The notes under the pieces: model-generated
What the model was told of the DNA's origin: nothing
Seen by the model: only the letters and a program-made list of their open reading frames with translations
Database searches by the model: none
Position numbers and translations under genes: made by a program
NCBI GenBank assembly: GCA_028283245.1
Contig: JAPYNU010000064.1
Span: forward strand, 1-60,883
Reading direction: 5' to 3'
From: Candidatus Aldehydirespirator catecholifindens
GTDB taxonomy: Bacteria > Actinomycetota > Acidimicrobiia > Acidimicrobiales > Aldehydirespiratoraceae
Length of the DNA stretch: 60,883 nucleotides
Shown: positions 42,888-50,526 of the stretch, in pieces
Layout of the letters: each line of letters begins with the position of its first letter
How positions within the stretch are numbered: position 1 is the stretch's first letter

Positions 42888-43949
42888 GTGAGCTTGGAGG
42901 GCCTGCGCACTGGGCTCACCTTTGACGATGTGTTGATCGTCCCGCAGCGGTCTTCTATCCGCTCTCGCCAGGATGTGTCGGTCAAGACTCGACTGTCACG
43001 CAATATCGAACTTGAGCTACCGGTGGTGGCCGCCAACATGGACACGGTCTGTGAGCACGCCATGGCGGTCGCTATGGCACAGCTTGGTGGCATCGGCATC
43101 GTTCACCGCTTCCTACCGATTGACAAGCAGGTCCGTGAAATCGAGAAAGTCAAGCAGGCTGGAGCTTCGCTTTTGGTCGGTGCTGCGGTCGGAACCGATC
43201 GTGACATGCTTGACCGAGCGAAAGCGCTTGTGGTTGCCGGTGCTGATGTGCTGGTGCTTGACATTGCGCACGGTCATTCGGATCATTCCATAGACGGTGT
43301 GAGGTCGCTCAAAGAGCATTTTGTGGACACTGATGTGATTGCGGGCAATGTAGCCACCCGCAATGGTGCGCTTGACCTAGTGACCGCAGGCGCGGACGCA
43401 ATCAAGGTGGGTGTCGGGCCGGGCGGGGTTTGCACCACCCGCACTGTGGCTGGCGTCGGTGTGCCGCAACTGACAGCTATTGATGATGCTGCTGATGTGG
43501 GTGTGCCGGTGATCGCAGATGGCGGTATTCGCAGCTCTGGAGACATCGCCAAAGCTTTGGCTGCGGGGGCTTGCACCGTGATGGTGGGCAGCATGTTGGC
43601 TGGCACCAAAGAGAGCCCTGGCGAGTTGGAGCAGGGGCCTAAGGGCCTGCAGAAGCGCATTCGGGGGATGGCCAGCTTTGAGGCGGTCATCGCTCGTGCT
43701 GATCGTTCCGGCGAAGATCTTGACGAGGAATATCTGTCTTACCGCGCACCAGAAGGGGTGGAGGGCACCGTGCCTTACAAGGGCGAAGTGTCGAAGCTGG
43801 TTTTGCAGTTGATGGCCGGTCTGCGCAGCGCTATGAGCTACACCAACGCACACAATCTGGTCGAGTTCCGCAGTCGAGCCGAGTTCGTGGCGGTCACCCC
43901 GCAGGGCATGATCGAAAACCTACCTCACGCCACTGTCGGCTCCCGCTAA
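42888..43949 (+). CDS. IMP dehydrogenase / GMP reductase family protein lacking CBS domains
   Basis: A 353-residue TIM barrel with [14 protein letters not shown] at the start, [10 protein letters not shown], the catalytic Cys loop [17 protein letters not shown] (about 175-191), [17 protein letters not shown] and [14 protein letters not shown] proteins usually contain a CBS-pair insertion of about 120 residues, which is absent, as in GMP reductases and some actinobacterial GuaB paralogues. The tail [12 protein letters not shown] is IMPDH-like. Reaction direction (IMP to XMP or GMP to IMP) cannot be settled from sequence alone. GTG start with AGAGGAC upstream. Confidence 0.88.
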   Translation: MSLEGLRTGLTFDDVLIVPQRSSIRSRQDVSVKTRLSRNIELELPVVAANMDTVCEHAMAVAMAQLGGIGIVHRFLPIDKQVREIEKVKQAGASLLVGAAVGTDRDMLDRAKALVVAGADVLVLDIAHGHSDHSIDGVRSLKEHFVDTDVIAGNVATRNGALDLVTAGADAIKVGVGPGGVCTTRTVAGVGVPQLTAIDDAADVGVPVIADGGIRSSGDIAKALAAGACTVMVGSMLAGTKESPGELEQGPKGLQKRIRGMASFEAVIARADRSGEDLDEEYLSYRAPEGVEGTVPYKGEVSKLVLQLMAGLRSAMSYTNAHNLVEFRSRAEFVAVTPQGMIENLPHATVGSR

Positions 43950-43983
43950 GAACTCAGAGCGCTCAAGCGGTCCAGGCGATTAG

Positions 43984-44034
43984 CTGGCTACTTCGGCTAA
44001 CTGGCTATTTCGGCTAACCGGCTAGTTCGGCGAA
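43984..44034. repeat. 17-base tandem repeat spanning the LLM gene stop codon
   Basis: Three copies of CTGGCTATTTCGGCTAA (43984-44000, 44001-44017, 44018-44034). The last, slightly diverged copy encodes the final codons of the leftward oxidoreductase. Confidence 0.9.
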
Positions 44035-45045
44035 GCGCTCCAACGTGGCGGGGTCACCATTGATCAACAGCGTGGTAATTGCCGACGAACGCCATGCATC
44101 TAACTCTTCAGCGATCTTGCCCCACGGTCCGATCAGGGCGATCTCTTCGCACATAGCGGTGGTCACCGCAGCGGTGGCAGCGGTTTTGTCGCCCGACAGG
44201 TAGAGGTCCTGAATGATGTCGCATTGCGCTTCGTAGCCCATGCGGTCAAACACCGCCCTATGGAAGTTGACCCCTTTAGCGCCCATGCCTCCTACATAAA
44301 GCGCGATTACTGGTCGCACGAAGTCGGCGCAAGCATCAACATCGTCGCCGGGCACCAGGATCGTTGATCCAATAACCTCAAACTCTTCGGGTGTGCAGCG
44401 GGCGCTGGGGCGGTTGAAGCCTTCGGCAAGGAAGCTGCGATACATCTCGTCGTGTCGTGGCGAGAACAGCCAGGCCAGCCAACCGTCGCAGATCTCGGCT
44501 GCTAAAGCCACGTTCTTGGGGCCTTCCGCACCGAGGAATATGGGGATGTCGTTGCGCAGAGGATGGACCGTGCTTTTGAGAGCTTTGCCCAGTCCAGTGC
44601 TGCCTTCACCGTGATAGGGGAGTTGGAAGAACTCGCCTTCGTAGACGACCGGTTCTTGGCGAGCCACAACTTTGCGCACAATGTCTACGTATTCGCGGGT
44701 GCGGGCTAGAGGCCGCGAGTAGGGCCGTCCATACCAACCCTCCACCACTTGAGGCCCAGATGCGCCGACGCCCAGCACGAAACGCCCACCCGAAAGATGG
44801 TCAAGACTCAGAGCCGCCATTGCTGTGGCGACCGGTGTGCGTGCCGCCATTTGTGTGATGGATGTGCCTAGACGCACCCGTTCGGTGGCTGCACCCCACC
44901 AAGCCAACGGAGTGAAGCAGTCGGATCCGTAAGCCTCAGCGGTCCAGATCGAGTCGAAGCCGAGCCGGTCGGCTACGGCGATCTGCTCAGCGGCACCTGC
45001 GGGCGGCCCCGCCGACCAGTATCCAGTGTTAAGCCCCAGTTTCAT
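44014..45045 (-). CDS. LLM-class F420-dependent oxidoreductase
   Basis: From ATG 45045 (MKLGLNTGYWSAGPP), preceded by AAGGAGG in the message, the protein has 343 residues. It has the luciferase-like barrel of F420-dependent enzymes: FDSIWTAEAYGSD, ERVRLGTSITQMAARTP, LDHLSGGRFVLGVGASGPQV and IFLGAEGPKNVALAAEI. Such enzymes use reduced or oxidised F420 for hydride transfer to varied substrates. A longer frame to 45108 adds a Gln/His/Thr-rich stretch I regard as untranslated. It is divergent from the acyl-CoA dehydrogenase gene, 240 bases away. Confidence 0.9.
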   Translation of the reverse strand: MKLGLNTGYWSAGPPAGAAEQIAVADRLGFDSIWTAEAYGSDCFTPLAWWGAATERVRLGTSITQMAARTPVATAMAALSLDHLSGGRFVLGVGASGPQVVEGWYGRPYSRPLARTREYVDIVRKVVARQEPVVYEGEFFQLPYHGEGSTGLGKALKSTVHPLRNDIPIFLGAEGPKNVALAAEICDGWLAWLFSPRHDEMYRSFLAEGFNRPSARCTPEEFEVIGSTILVPGDDVDACADFVRPVIALYVGGMGAKGVNFHRAVFDRMGYEAQCDIIQDLYLSGDKTAATAAVTTAMCEEIALIGPWGKIAEELDAWRSSAITTLLINGDPATLERFAELAG

Positions 45046-45285
45046 GGCAGGCCCTCCTTGCTTGCGGTGAGTGTGATGCGTTTGTTGTATTTGCTGCGTG
45101 TGCGTCAATATCAGTGCATCACAAATGTCAGAGCATCACAATAGGCGTGCTGTGCAGTGTTGCTGTCATTGCTATCAACCATCGCAGATTCTGCTGGTGA
45201 TGCCTCCCCGTTCACGTTGGTCAGCGTGCTGGTGATGCACTGGCAAGAAAGGGTGATGGGCTAGCAGGAAAGTTTGGCAACATAG

Positions 45286-46524
45286 GTGCCAGTGGATTTT
45301 GATCTTCCTCCCGATGACGATCCCCGTCGCCTCGAAGTGCGCCGCTGGCTTGTCGCTAATCCTCAGCCCACCGGTCGGCAACTGGCTGAGGCCGGATATG
45401 TGGTGCCGCATTTTCCCAGGCCTTGGGGGTTGGAGGCCGACGGATTGCATCAGCTGATCATCGACGAAGAACTTTCCGCTGCCAAAGTGACACTTCCTGA
45501 GAATCTGATCGGCATCGGCTGGGCCGCCCCTACGATCCTCGCCGCTGGCACCCCCGAGCAGCGGGATCGCTACCTGTGGCCGATCTTGAGCGACGAAGAG
45601 TTCTGGTGCCAACTGTTTAGCGAGCCCGACTCGGGGTCTGATCTGGCTTCGCTCGCCACTCGTGCCGTTCGTGACGGAGATAGCTATGTGGTCAACGGCA
45701 CCAAGATTTGGTCCAGCGGAGCGCATCGCAGCCAGTTCGGGATACTCATCGCTCGCACCAACCCAGATGCCCCCAAGCATCGAGGCATCTCCTATTTCAT
45801 TTGCCCAATGGACACGCCTGGTTTGTCGATGAGCCCGATCGTCGACATGACTACCGCGCATTCTTTCAATCAGGTGTTCTTCGATGATGTGCGGCTACCG
45901 GTGGCTTGTCGGGTGGGCGCTGAGGGTGACGGTTGGCGCTTGGCCAAGATGACGCTCGCTAATGAAAGGGTCGGGTTGTCAACGGGCGGCGTGTTGTGGA
46001 GCCTAGGTCCGACCGCTCAGAAGCTGATTGACCTAGTGAAAGCCAATGGCGGAACGGCCGACCCGGTGCTGCGCGACCGGCTAGCCGCGATCCACAGCGA
46101 AGCTGAAGTGCTGCGGCTGACTCAGTTGCGCACTCTCAGTGCTCGTTTGTCGGGTCGCATTCCTGGGCCTGAAGCGTCTATCCAGAAGATCATGTCCGAT
46201 GAGCACGGACAAAAAGTGATGGAACTAGCTGCTGCCACTGTTGGATCTGCTGCGATGCTTACCGGTGCTGGTCCCGCAGGTGAACTACCCGAGTCGATGC
46301 GTTCGGGTGCTACCGAAATCAACTTGAGTGGCGGCGCACAGTTCCCTGATGTTGATCCGATCTGGCATTACGGTCTGTTGTTCTCACCGGCGTTGACGTT
46401 AGGCGGCGGCACTTTCGCAGTGCAACGCAACATCATCGCCGAGCAAGTGCTGGGCCTACCGCGTGAACCTGATGTGCAAGCCGGACTCACTTGGAGTCAA
46501 ACACAAAAAGTCCGACACAAATGA
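45286..46524 (+). CDS. Acyl-CoA dehydrogenase family protein
   Basis: A 412-residue flavoprotein with the FAD/substrate motif WCQLFSEPDSGSDLASL (about 107-123), VNGTKIWSSGAH, FFDDVRLP and the C-terminal LTLGGGTFAVQRNIIAEQVL. It oxidises an acyl-CoA to the enoyl-CoA and passes electrons to ETF. The GTG start lacks a clear ribosome site, so a leaderless start is possible. It is the first of three co-directional genes with a nitronate monooxygenase and class V aminotransferase. Its stop lies in a 14-base tandem repeat. Confidence 0.9.
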   Translation: MPVDFDLPPDDDPRRLEVRRWLVANPQPTGRQLAEAGYVVPHFPRPWGLEADGLHQLIIDEELSAAKVTLPENLIGIGWAAPTILAAGTPEQRDRYLWPILSDEEFWCQLFSEPDSGSDLASLATRAVRDGDSYVVNGTKIWSSGAHRSQFGILIARTNPDAPKHRGISYFICPMDTPGLSMSPIVDMTTAHSFNQVFFDDVRLPVACRVGAEGDGWRLAKMTLANERVGLSTGGVLWSLGPTAQKLIDLVKANGGTADPVLRDRLAAIHSEAEVLRLTQLRTLSARLSGRIPGPEASIQKIMSDEHGQKVMELAAATVGSAAMLTGAGPAGELPESMRSGATEINLSGGAQFPDVDPIWHYGLLFSPALTLGGGTFAVQRNIIAEQVLGLPREPDVQAGLTWSQTQKVRHK

Positions 46525-46571
46525 GCCAACAAAAATGAACCAACACAAACGAGCCAGCAAATGAGTCAGAT
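46516..46571. repeat. 14-base tandem repeat spanning the acyl-CoA dehydrogenase stop codon
   Basis: Four degenerate units of CACAAATGAGCCAA begin at 46516, 46530, 46544 and 46558. The first contains the last codons and the TGA stop. Confidence 0.85.
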
Positions 46572-46601
46572 ATCGAATTTTCAGGCAGTGAAGGAGCGGC
46601 T

Positions 46602-47816
46602 ATGAAGTCTCGGATTTGTGAAATGCTGGGTATCGAGTTCCCGATCCTGGCTTTTAGTCATTGCCGAGACGTGGTTGCTGCCGTCTCGAAAGCTGGCGGG
46701 ATGGGTGTGCTCGGCGCGGTAGCGCATTCGCCTGAGAGCCTCGAGGTTGACCTTGCCTGGATCGAAGCCGAGATTGGTGCCCGGCCTTATGGCGTGGACG
46801 TGATCATCCCAGCCGCTCTCAACGGTGCCGGTGGCGGGTCTGGGCTTTCTGGTGCCGCAACTGGCGCAGCTGCTGACGGCGGTTTCACGCTTGAAGATGT
46901 GCGCAGGTTGATTCCTGCTGCTCATATTGACTTCGTTGATGAGATCCTGGCTCGCTACAACGTGCCGCCGCTGCCCTCAGACGACGACACTGAAGCATTA
47001 GCTTCGCTTGGCACGTTGGGCGATACCACACCGTTCTCCGCTGATGCCGCCGGAGCTCAACTTGAGATCGCTTTGGCTTATCGCAGCGCTTTCGTGGCCA
47101 ATGCGCTGGGCCCACCACCGCCGCAAATGATCAACGCAGCCAAGAATGCTGGCAAGCTGGTGGGAGCGCTGGCTGGCAGGGCTGTTCATGCCGAACGCCA
47201 CGCCGCAGCCGGTGCCGACATTGTTATTGCTCAAGGTTACGAAGCCGGTGGTCACACCGGCGAGATCGGTTCGATGGTGTTGATCCCCGAGATCGTCGAC
47301 GCGGTAGATGTGCCAGTGCTAGCAGCAGGCGGCATTGGTCGTGGACGCCAAATGGCGGCAGCTATGGCTCTGGGCGCTGAAGGTGTGTGGTGCGGGTCGG
47401 TGTGGCTTACCACAGCCGAAGCCGAAACCCATCCAGTAGTTAAAGCCAAGATGCTGGCCGCTCAATCCAGTGACACCACACGTTCACGTTCGCTCACCGG
47501 CAAACCGGCTCGGATGCTCAAATCAGCCTGGACCGAGGAATGGCAGCGCGCCGACACCCCCGATCCGCTGGGTATGCCTTTGCAGCCGGTGCTTACCCAA
47601 AACGCTCAACGTCGTATCGAACGGGCGGCACACAATGCGGGTTCAGGTGCCGAGAAACTCGCCAACTATTTCGTCGGTCAGATAGTCGGCACCATGAACA
47701 ACTCCAAAACCAGCGCTCAGGTGGTGTATGAGATCATTGAGGAGTTCATCAACTCGGTGGAGTCGCTGGCTGCTCGGCTAACAACTGAGCCTTTGAGCCC
47801 AGAACAATCACGATGA
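46602..47816 (+). CDS. Nitronate monooxygenase family protein
   Basis: A 404-residue FMN-binding TIM barrel with MLGIEFPILAFSH near the start, ADIVIAQGYEAGGHTGEIG (about 206, with the catalytic-region His) and VLAAGGIGRGRQMAAAMALG (about 239). Family members oxidise nitronates such as propionate-3-nitronate, although many homologues have other roles. An inserted segment (about 75-160) is longer than in compact relatives. GAAGGAG precedes the ATG. It overlaps the aminotransferase gene by four bases. Confidence 0.85.
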   Translation: MKSRICEMLGIEFPILAFSHCRDVVAAVSKAGGMGVLGAVAHSPESLEVDLAWIEAEIGARPYGVDVIIPAALNGAGGGSGLSGAATGAAADGGFTLEDVRRLIPAAHIDFVDEILARYNVPPLPSDDDTEALASLGTLGDTTPFSADAAGAQLEIALAYRSAFVANALGPPPPQMINAAKNAGKLVGALAGRAVHAERHAAAGADIVIAQGYEAGGHTGEIGSMVLIPEIVDAVDVPVLAAGGIGRGRQMAAAMALGAEGVWCGSVWLTTAEAETHPVVKAKMLAAQSSDTTRSRSLTGKPARMLKSAWTEEWQRADTPDPLGMPLQPVLTQNAQRRIERAAHNAGSGAEKLANYFVGQIVGTMNNSKTSAQVVYEIIEEFINSVESLAARLTTEPLSPEQSR

Positions 47817-49057
47817 AATCTGCAACTGGCGCTGGAGGTTTGCGTAGCGCAGCCGGTTTGCGTAGCGCAAGCGGGCGTTACTTCGTGCATAATCCTGGGC
47901 CCACCAACATCCCCGACCGGGTGCTGGAAGCGTTCCGCCGTCCGGCTATTGACTTCTCAGACCCAGAGTTCGTGTCGCTGGTTGAGAGCATCTGGGCGGA
48001 ACTGCCGGAACTTTTTGGCGGTGCCGACAAGGTGGTGGTGCTCACCATGGTGGGACACGGTGCCTGGGAATCGTCGTTGGTCAACACTCTTGACCCTGGA
48101 GATGCGGTGCTGATCCCCGACTGCGGGCTTTTCGGGCGGCGTTGGGCATCAATGGCGCGTGACCTCGGATATGAGGTGATCACCACCGAAACCCATTTCC
48201 GTCGGCCCACCGACCCCAACGAGATCGCCGACATTTTGGCTGCCGACACCACAAGACGAATCCGAAACGTCTGCATTGTTCACACCGAAACCTCCACTGG
48301 TGCTGTCACAGATCTGGCTGCGATGCGCTCGGCCATTGACGCAGTCGGGCATCCGGCTCTGCTGGTGGTTGATGCAGTGTGCTCGCTTGGCGTGGAGCCG
48401 CTGCGGATGCGTGACTGGGGGATTGATGTGCTGGTGGCTACATCGCAAAAGGGCCTGATGCTGCCTCCGGGCCTGTCGTTTTGCGCGCTGCGCGAACCCG
48501 CTTTACAGCGCAGCCGCTCAGCGTCCACGCCTCGCCATCATCTAGCTTGGCAGCCGCGTTTCGAAGACGATCACGTCTATAAGCGTTTCGGTGGCACCCC
48601 GCCGATCCAGCACATGTTCGCCCTTAGGGCAGTGCTTGATGTTATTGCTGAGTTGGGTGGGGTGGATGCTATGGCAGCACGTCACAGGCGCTGGGCTGCG
48701 GCGGTTCACGCAGCGGTTGACGGCTGGGGCACAGACGGGCCGTGGCAGATCAACATCGCCAATCCCGAGCATCGCACTTCGGCGATCACTTGCGTCCGCA
48801 GTGGCGAGCTTCAAGCCGGACCGTTGGTTACTGCTGCGCGTGATCGCTTCAACGTGAGTGTGGGATCATGGATGCTGGGCGCGCATGAAGGCGATGGTTT
48901 TCGTATAGGGCATCTGGGTGATCTCAATGAGCCCATGCTGCTAGGCGCTTTGGGGGGTTTGGAGACGGCTATGACCGTGCTGGGAATGCCTCACGGTGAT
49001 GGCCTGCCCGCAGCCGTAGCATCTCTAGCCGCCACCGCGCCCGATCCCGCTACATAA
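47813..49057 (+). CDS. Class V aminotransferase (alanine/serine-glyoxylate aminotransferase type)
   Basis: A 414-residue PLP enzyme: FVHNPGPTNIPDRVLEA at the start, VGHGAWESSLVNTLDPGD, HTETSTGAV, VVDAVCSLG (cofactor Asp) and the Schiff-base Lys in VATSQKGLMLPPG (about 218). It probably transfers amino groups between alanine, serine or a related donor and glyoxylate. An 18-base tandem duplication (47837-47872) doubles GLRSAA near the N-terminus. The last 97 bases of its coding region are copied at 56.2 kb. Translationally coupled to the nitronate monooxygenase gene. Confidence 0.88.
   Translation: MKSATGAGGLRSAAGLRSASGRYFVHNPGPTNIPDRVLEAFRRPAIDFSDPEFVSLVESIWAELPELFGGADKVVVLTMVGHGAWESSLVNTLDPGDAVLIPDCGLFGRRWASMARDLGYEVITTETHFRRPTDPNEIADILAADTTRRIRNVCIVHTETSTGAVTDLAAMRSAIDAVGHPALLVVDAVCSLGVEPLRMRDWGIDVLVATSQKGLMLPPGLSFCALREPALQRSRSASTPRHHLAWQPRFEDDHVYKRFGGTPPIQHMFALRAVLDVIAELGGVDAMAARHRRWAAAVHAAVDGWGTDGPWQINIANPEHRTSAITCVRSGELQAGPLVTAARDRFNVSVGSWMLGAHEGDGFRIGHLGDLNEPMLLGALGGLETAMTVLGMPHGDGLPAAVASLAATAPDPAT
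48935..49031 (+). repeat. Copy 1 of a 97-base direct repeat (aminotransferase 3' end)
   Basis: Matches 56195-56291 with four differences by my alignment, both in the same orientation. Here it is the functional 3' end of the class V aminotransferase gene. Confidence 0.9.
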
Positions 49058-49107
49058 TCCCCTCCCCAAAAACACCCCCACCGCGCCCGATCTCGCGCCC
49101 TAATCCT
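49031..49107. repeat. Tandem duplication spanning the aminotransferase stop codon
   Basis: The 28-base segment from CACCGCGCCCGAT to TAATCC occurs around 49033-49060 and 49080-49107. The first copy contains the final codons and the stop. Confidence 0.75.
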
Positions 49108-49138
49108 CTTCAGGGATGCGGCAGCGTTGCGCGTGATG

Positions 49139-49747
49139 TTAGTTGGCGAGATGGCAGCGATTGATTGCAACTCCCCCGTTGCTCATGTGTCTGTCTTCGC
49201 CTGAGAGTCTCTTGAGCCAGTCTTCTTCGTGCATGCACACCCAGACCCGCTCGTTGGCTGCTTGTTGTCGGTCTAGCTCTTGCCAGAATCGGAGCATCCT
49301 CGCATCCCAGAGTTCGGCGGCACGATTGTAAGCGTTGCCCGCAGCCACAATCAGGGCATCCACGCAACCGGTATCGAAACCGCAGCTCTCAATCTGTTGC
49401 TGGGTCGGCGCCCCAAAATCAGGGGCATCGCTTTCACGGGGCATGGTCAAGCTAGGCAAAGGACGATCCGCGTCTTCGCTATCCGCAGTGGCGTATTCAT
49501 GGGCACCGCTGTTGACGTAGCAGGTTTTGCCTCTTAGCTCCGCGCCGGACTGGCAGAGATAAATCGGAGTCTTCTCACGCGGCAAAACGTCGATAACCGG
49601 CTTGTCATTACCTTCCGGTCAAATGGTGGCAGCAGGGACTTCAACGTTTACAACAGCGTCGTCGTTGGTGCCGCAGCCTACGGCGGTTATCGCGAGGGTG
49701 ACGGCTGCTGCTATCAGGCTCCGAAATAAGCCTATTAGTGCGGACAA
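49139..49747 (-). pseudogene. Lipoprotein gene with an in-frame TGA
   Basis: The leftward frame begins with a lipoprotein signal (IGLFRSLIAAAVTLAITAVG then Cys) from a TTG at 49747. It meets a TGA at 49621-49619 after VEVPAATI and continues in the same frame for about 155 codons to 49139 (PEGNDKPVIDVLPREKTPIY...). The part after the stop contains four Cys and AYNRAAELWDARMLRFWQEL, and looks like a small secreted protein. No family recognised. A nonsense mutation is the simplest reading; re-initiation at TTG 49585 would give a protein without a signal. The start lies beside a 20-base tandem repeat. Confidence 0.55.
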
Positions 49748-49817
49748 GTTGTGCGTAGTGCGGACAAGTTATGCGTAGTGCGGACAAGTTATGCAAAATG
49801 CGGGCACATTGCGAGTA
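49738..49817. repeat. 20-base tandem repeat (three copies plus one degraded)
   Basis: GTGCGGACAAGTTATGCGTA units start at 49738, 49758 and 49778, with a degraded fourth at 49798. The array overlaps the putative start and upstream region of the lipoprotein gene. Confidence 0.9.
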
Positions 49818-49828
49818 GGCTGCTTGTG

Positions 49829-49879
49829 ATGCCTAACCCGTTCACCCCCGATTTCGGGCTAGGTGTTGCTGTAACCTGA
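49829..49879 (+). pseudogene. N-terminal shard of an ATP-binding protein gene
   Basis: A 16-codon frame reads MPNPFTPDFGLGVAVT then stops. The NPFTPDFG start is characteristic of a family of actinobacterial AAA-type ATP-binding proteins of about 400 residues. A related ATPase shard lies on the other strand at 50.1-50.5 kb. The rest of this gene is gone; it abuts the Dam remnant. Confidence 0.4.
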
Positions 49880-50150
49880 GACGGCTACGGCACCTTGTTG
49901 GGCGGTTAATAGCTCTAGGAAGCGTTGATAGTCGTTGATTTGGGCGAGGTAGGAGTCGGTGACGCTGCCTCGGTAGGGAGGATCGCAGTAGATGGTGATA
50001 TAGGAACGTTCCTGGGTTTCTTCCAGCAATGCTTCAGCGGCGATGCATTCGAGCTGCACATATTTGAGGCGTTGAGCCAACATGTTCAGGTATGCGCTGG
50101 ATTGTTTCCGCTCGAAAACGTTTTTGAAGCCGCCGGTTAGGTTGCCTGAC
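49859..50150 (-). pseudogene. Fragment of a D12-class (Dam-type) DNA adenine methylase
   Basis: The leftward frame reads SGNLTGGFKNVFERKQSSAY, then continues to the catalytic motif YCDPPYRGS and ends at VSGYSNT with an early stop. DPPY plus the flanking pattern is diagnostic of D12-class N6-adenine methylases. Both the N-terminal SAM-binding half and the C-terminus are missing. The right end runs into the ATPase fragment in a different frame at about 50150. Not expected to be functional. Confidence 0.7.
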
Positions 50151-50526
50151 AGACTGCGTTTCCCGCGAGGAGGCTGCCTTGTTTTGTTTGTGTTATCCCT
50201 GCCGAGATGCGGTCTAGCAGCCCAGGAGTAGCGGCATCTACCTTCACCACGAAACAGCCGTTGAGTGCTGCGTTCTCTGCGATCTCGGCCAGCAAGACCG
50301 TCTTACCGGAGCCTCTTGGGCCTAGCAACAGTCGCGTGAAGGCGGGAGTTCTGGGTCCGCTATCCACCGCATCCACGGCTTTACTCAAGTTGGCTGAAAT
50401 GACGCTCCCCGAGGGAAGCAAACGCTTTTTGGCTGATGAGATGATGACACTGCTAGCAGGCGTCATCGCGAATCCCTTAGAGGGGACTGGAGTGGGCTGA
50501 GGCTGCTTGTAGCCTGCGTCTGGCAT
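50137..50526 (-). pseudogene. Truncated AAA-type ATP-binding protein
   Basis: 129 codons with a clear Walker A, RLLLGPRGSGKTVLLAEIA (about 66-84), and VVKVDAATPGLLDRI, after which the frame ends at the Dam fragment. Full-length relatives are about three times longer and contain Walker B and a C-terminal domain, so this is a 5' remnant. Its start codon region overlaps the divergent glmS-like start (50525). Part of its sequence (50364-50456) recurs at 56112-56203. Confidence 0.7.
50364..50456. repeat. Copy 1 of a diverged repeat (ATPase 5' region)
   Basis: Aligns with 56112-56203 in the same orientation: CCACCGCATCCACGGCT is identical and CGCTCCCCGAGGGA plus the flanks are largely conserved. 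Both copies lie in the remnant of an ATP-binding protein gene read leftward. Confidence 0.75.

Noticed and set aside
49619-49621. TGA as selenocysteine codon in the lipoprotein gene
   Set aside because: No SECIS-like hairpin was evident after the TGA, and the protein has no redox family match that would place selenocysteine there. A nonsense mutation is simpler.
49738-49817. Possible CRISPR or replication-origin iterons
   Set aside because: There are only three to four 20-base units with no spacers, and no replication gene or cas gene nearby.
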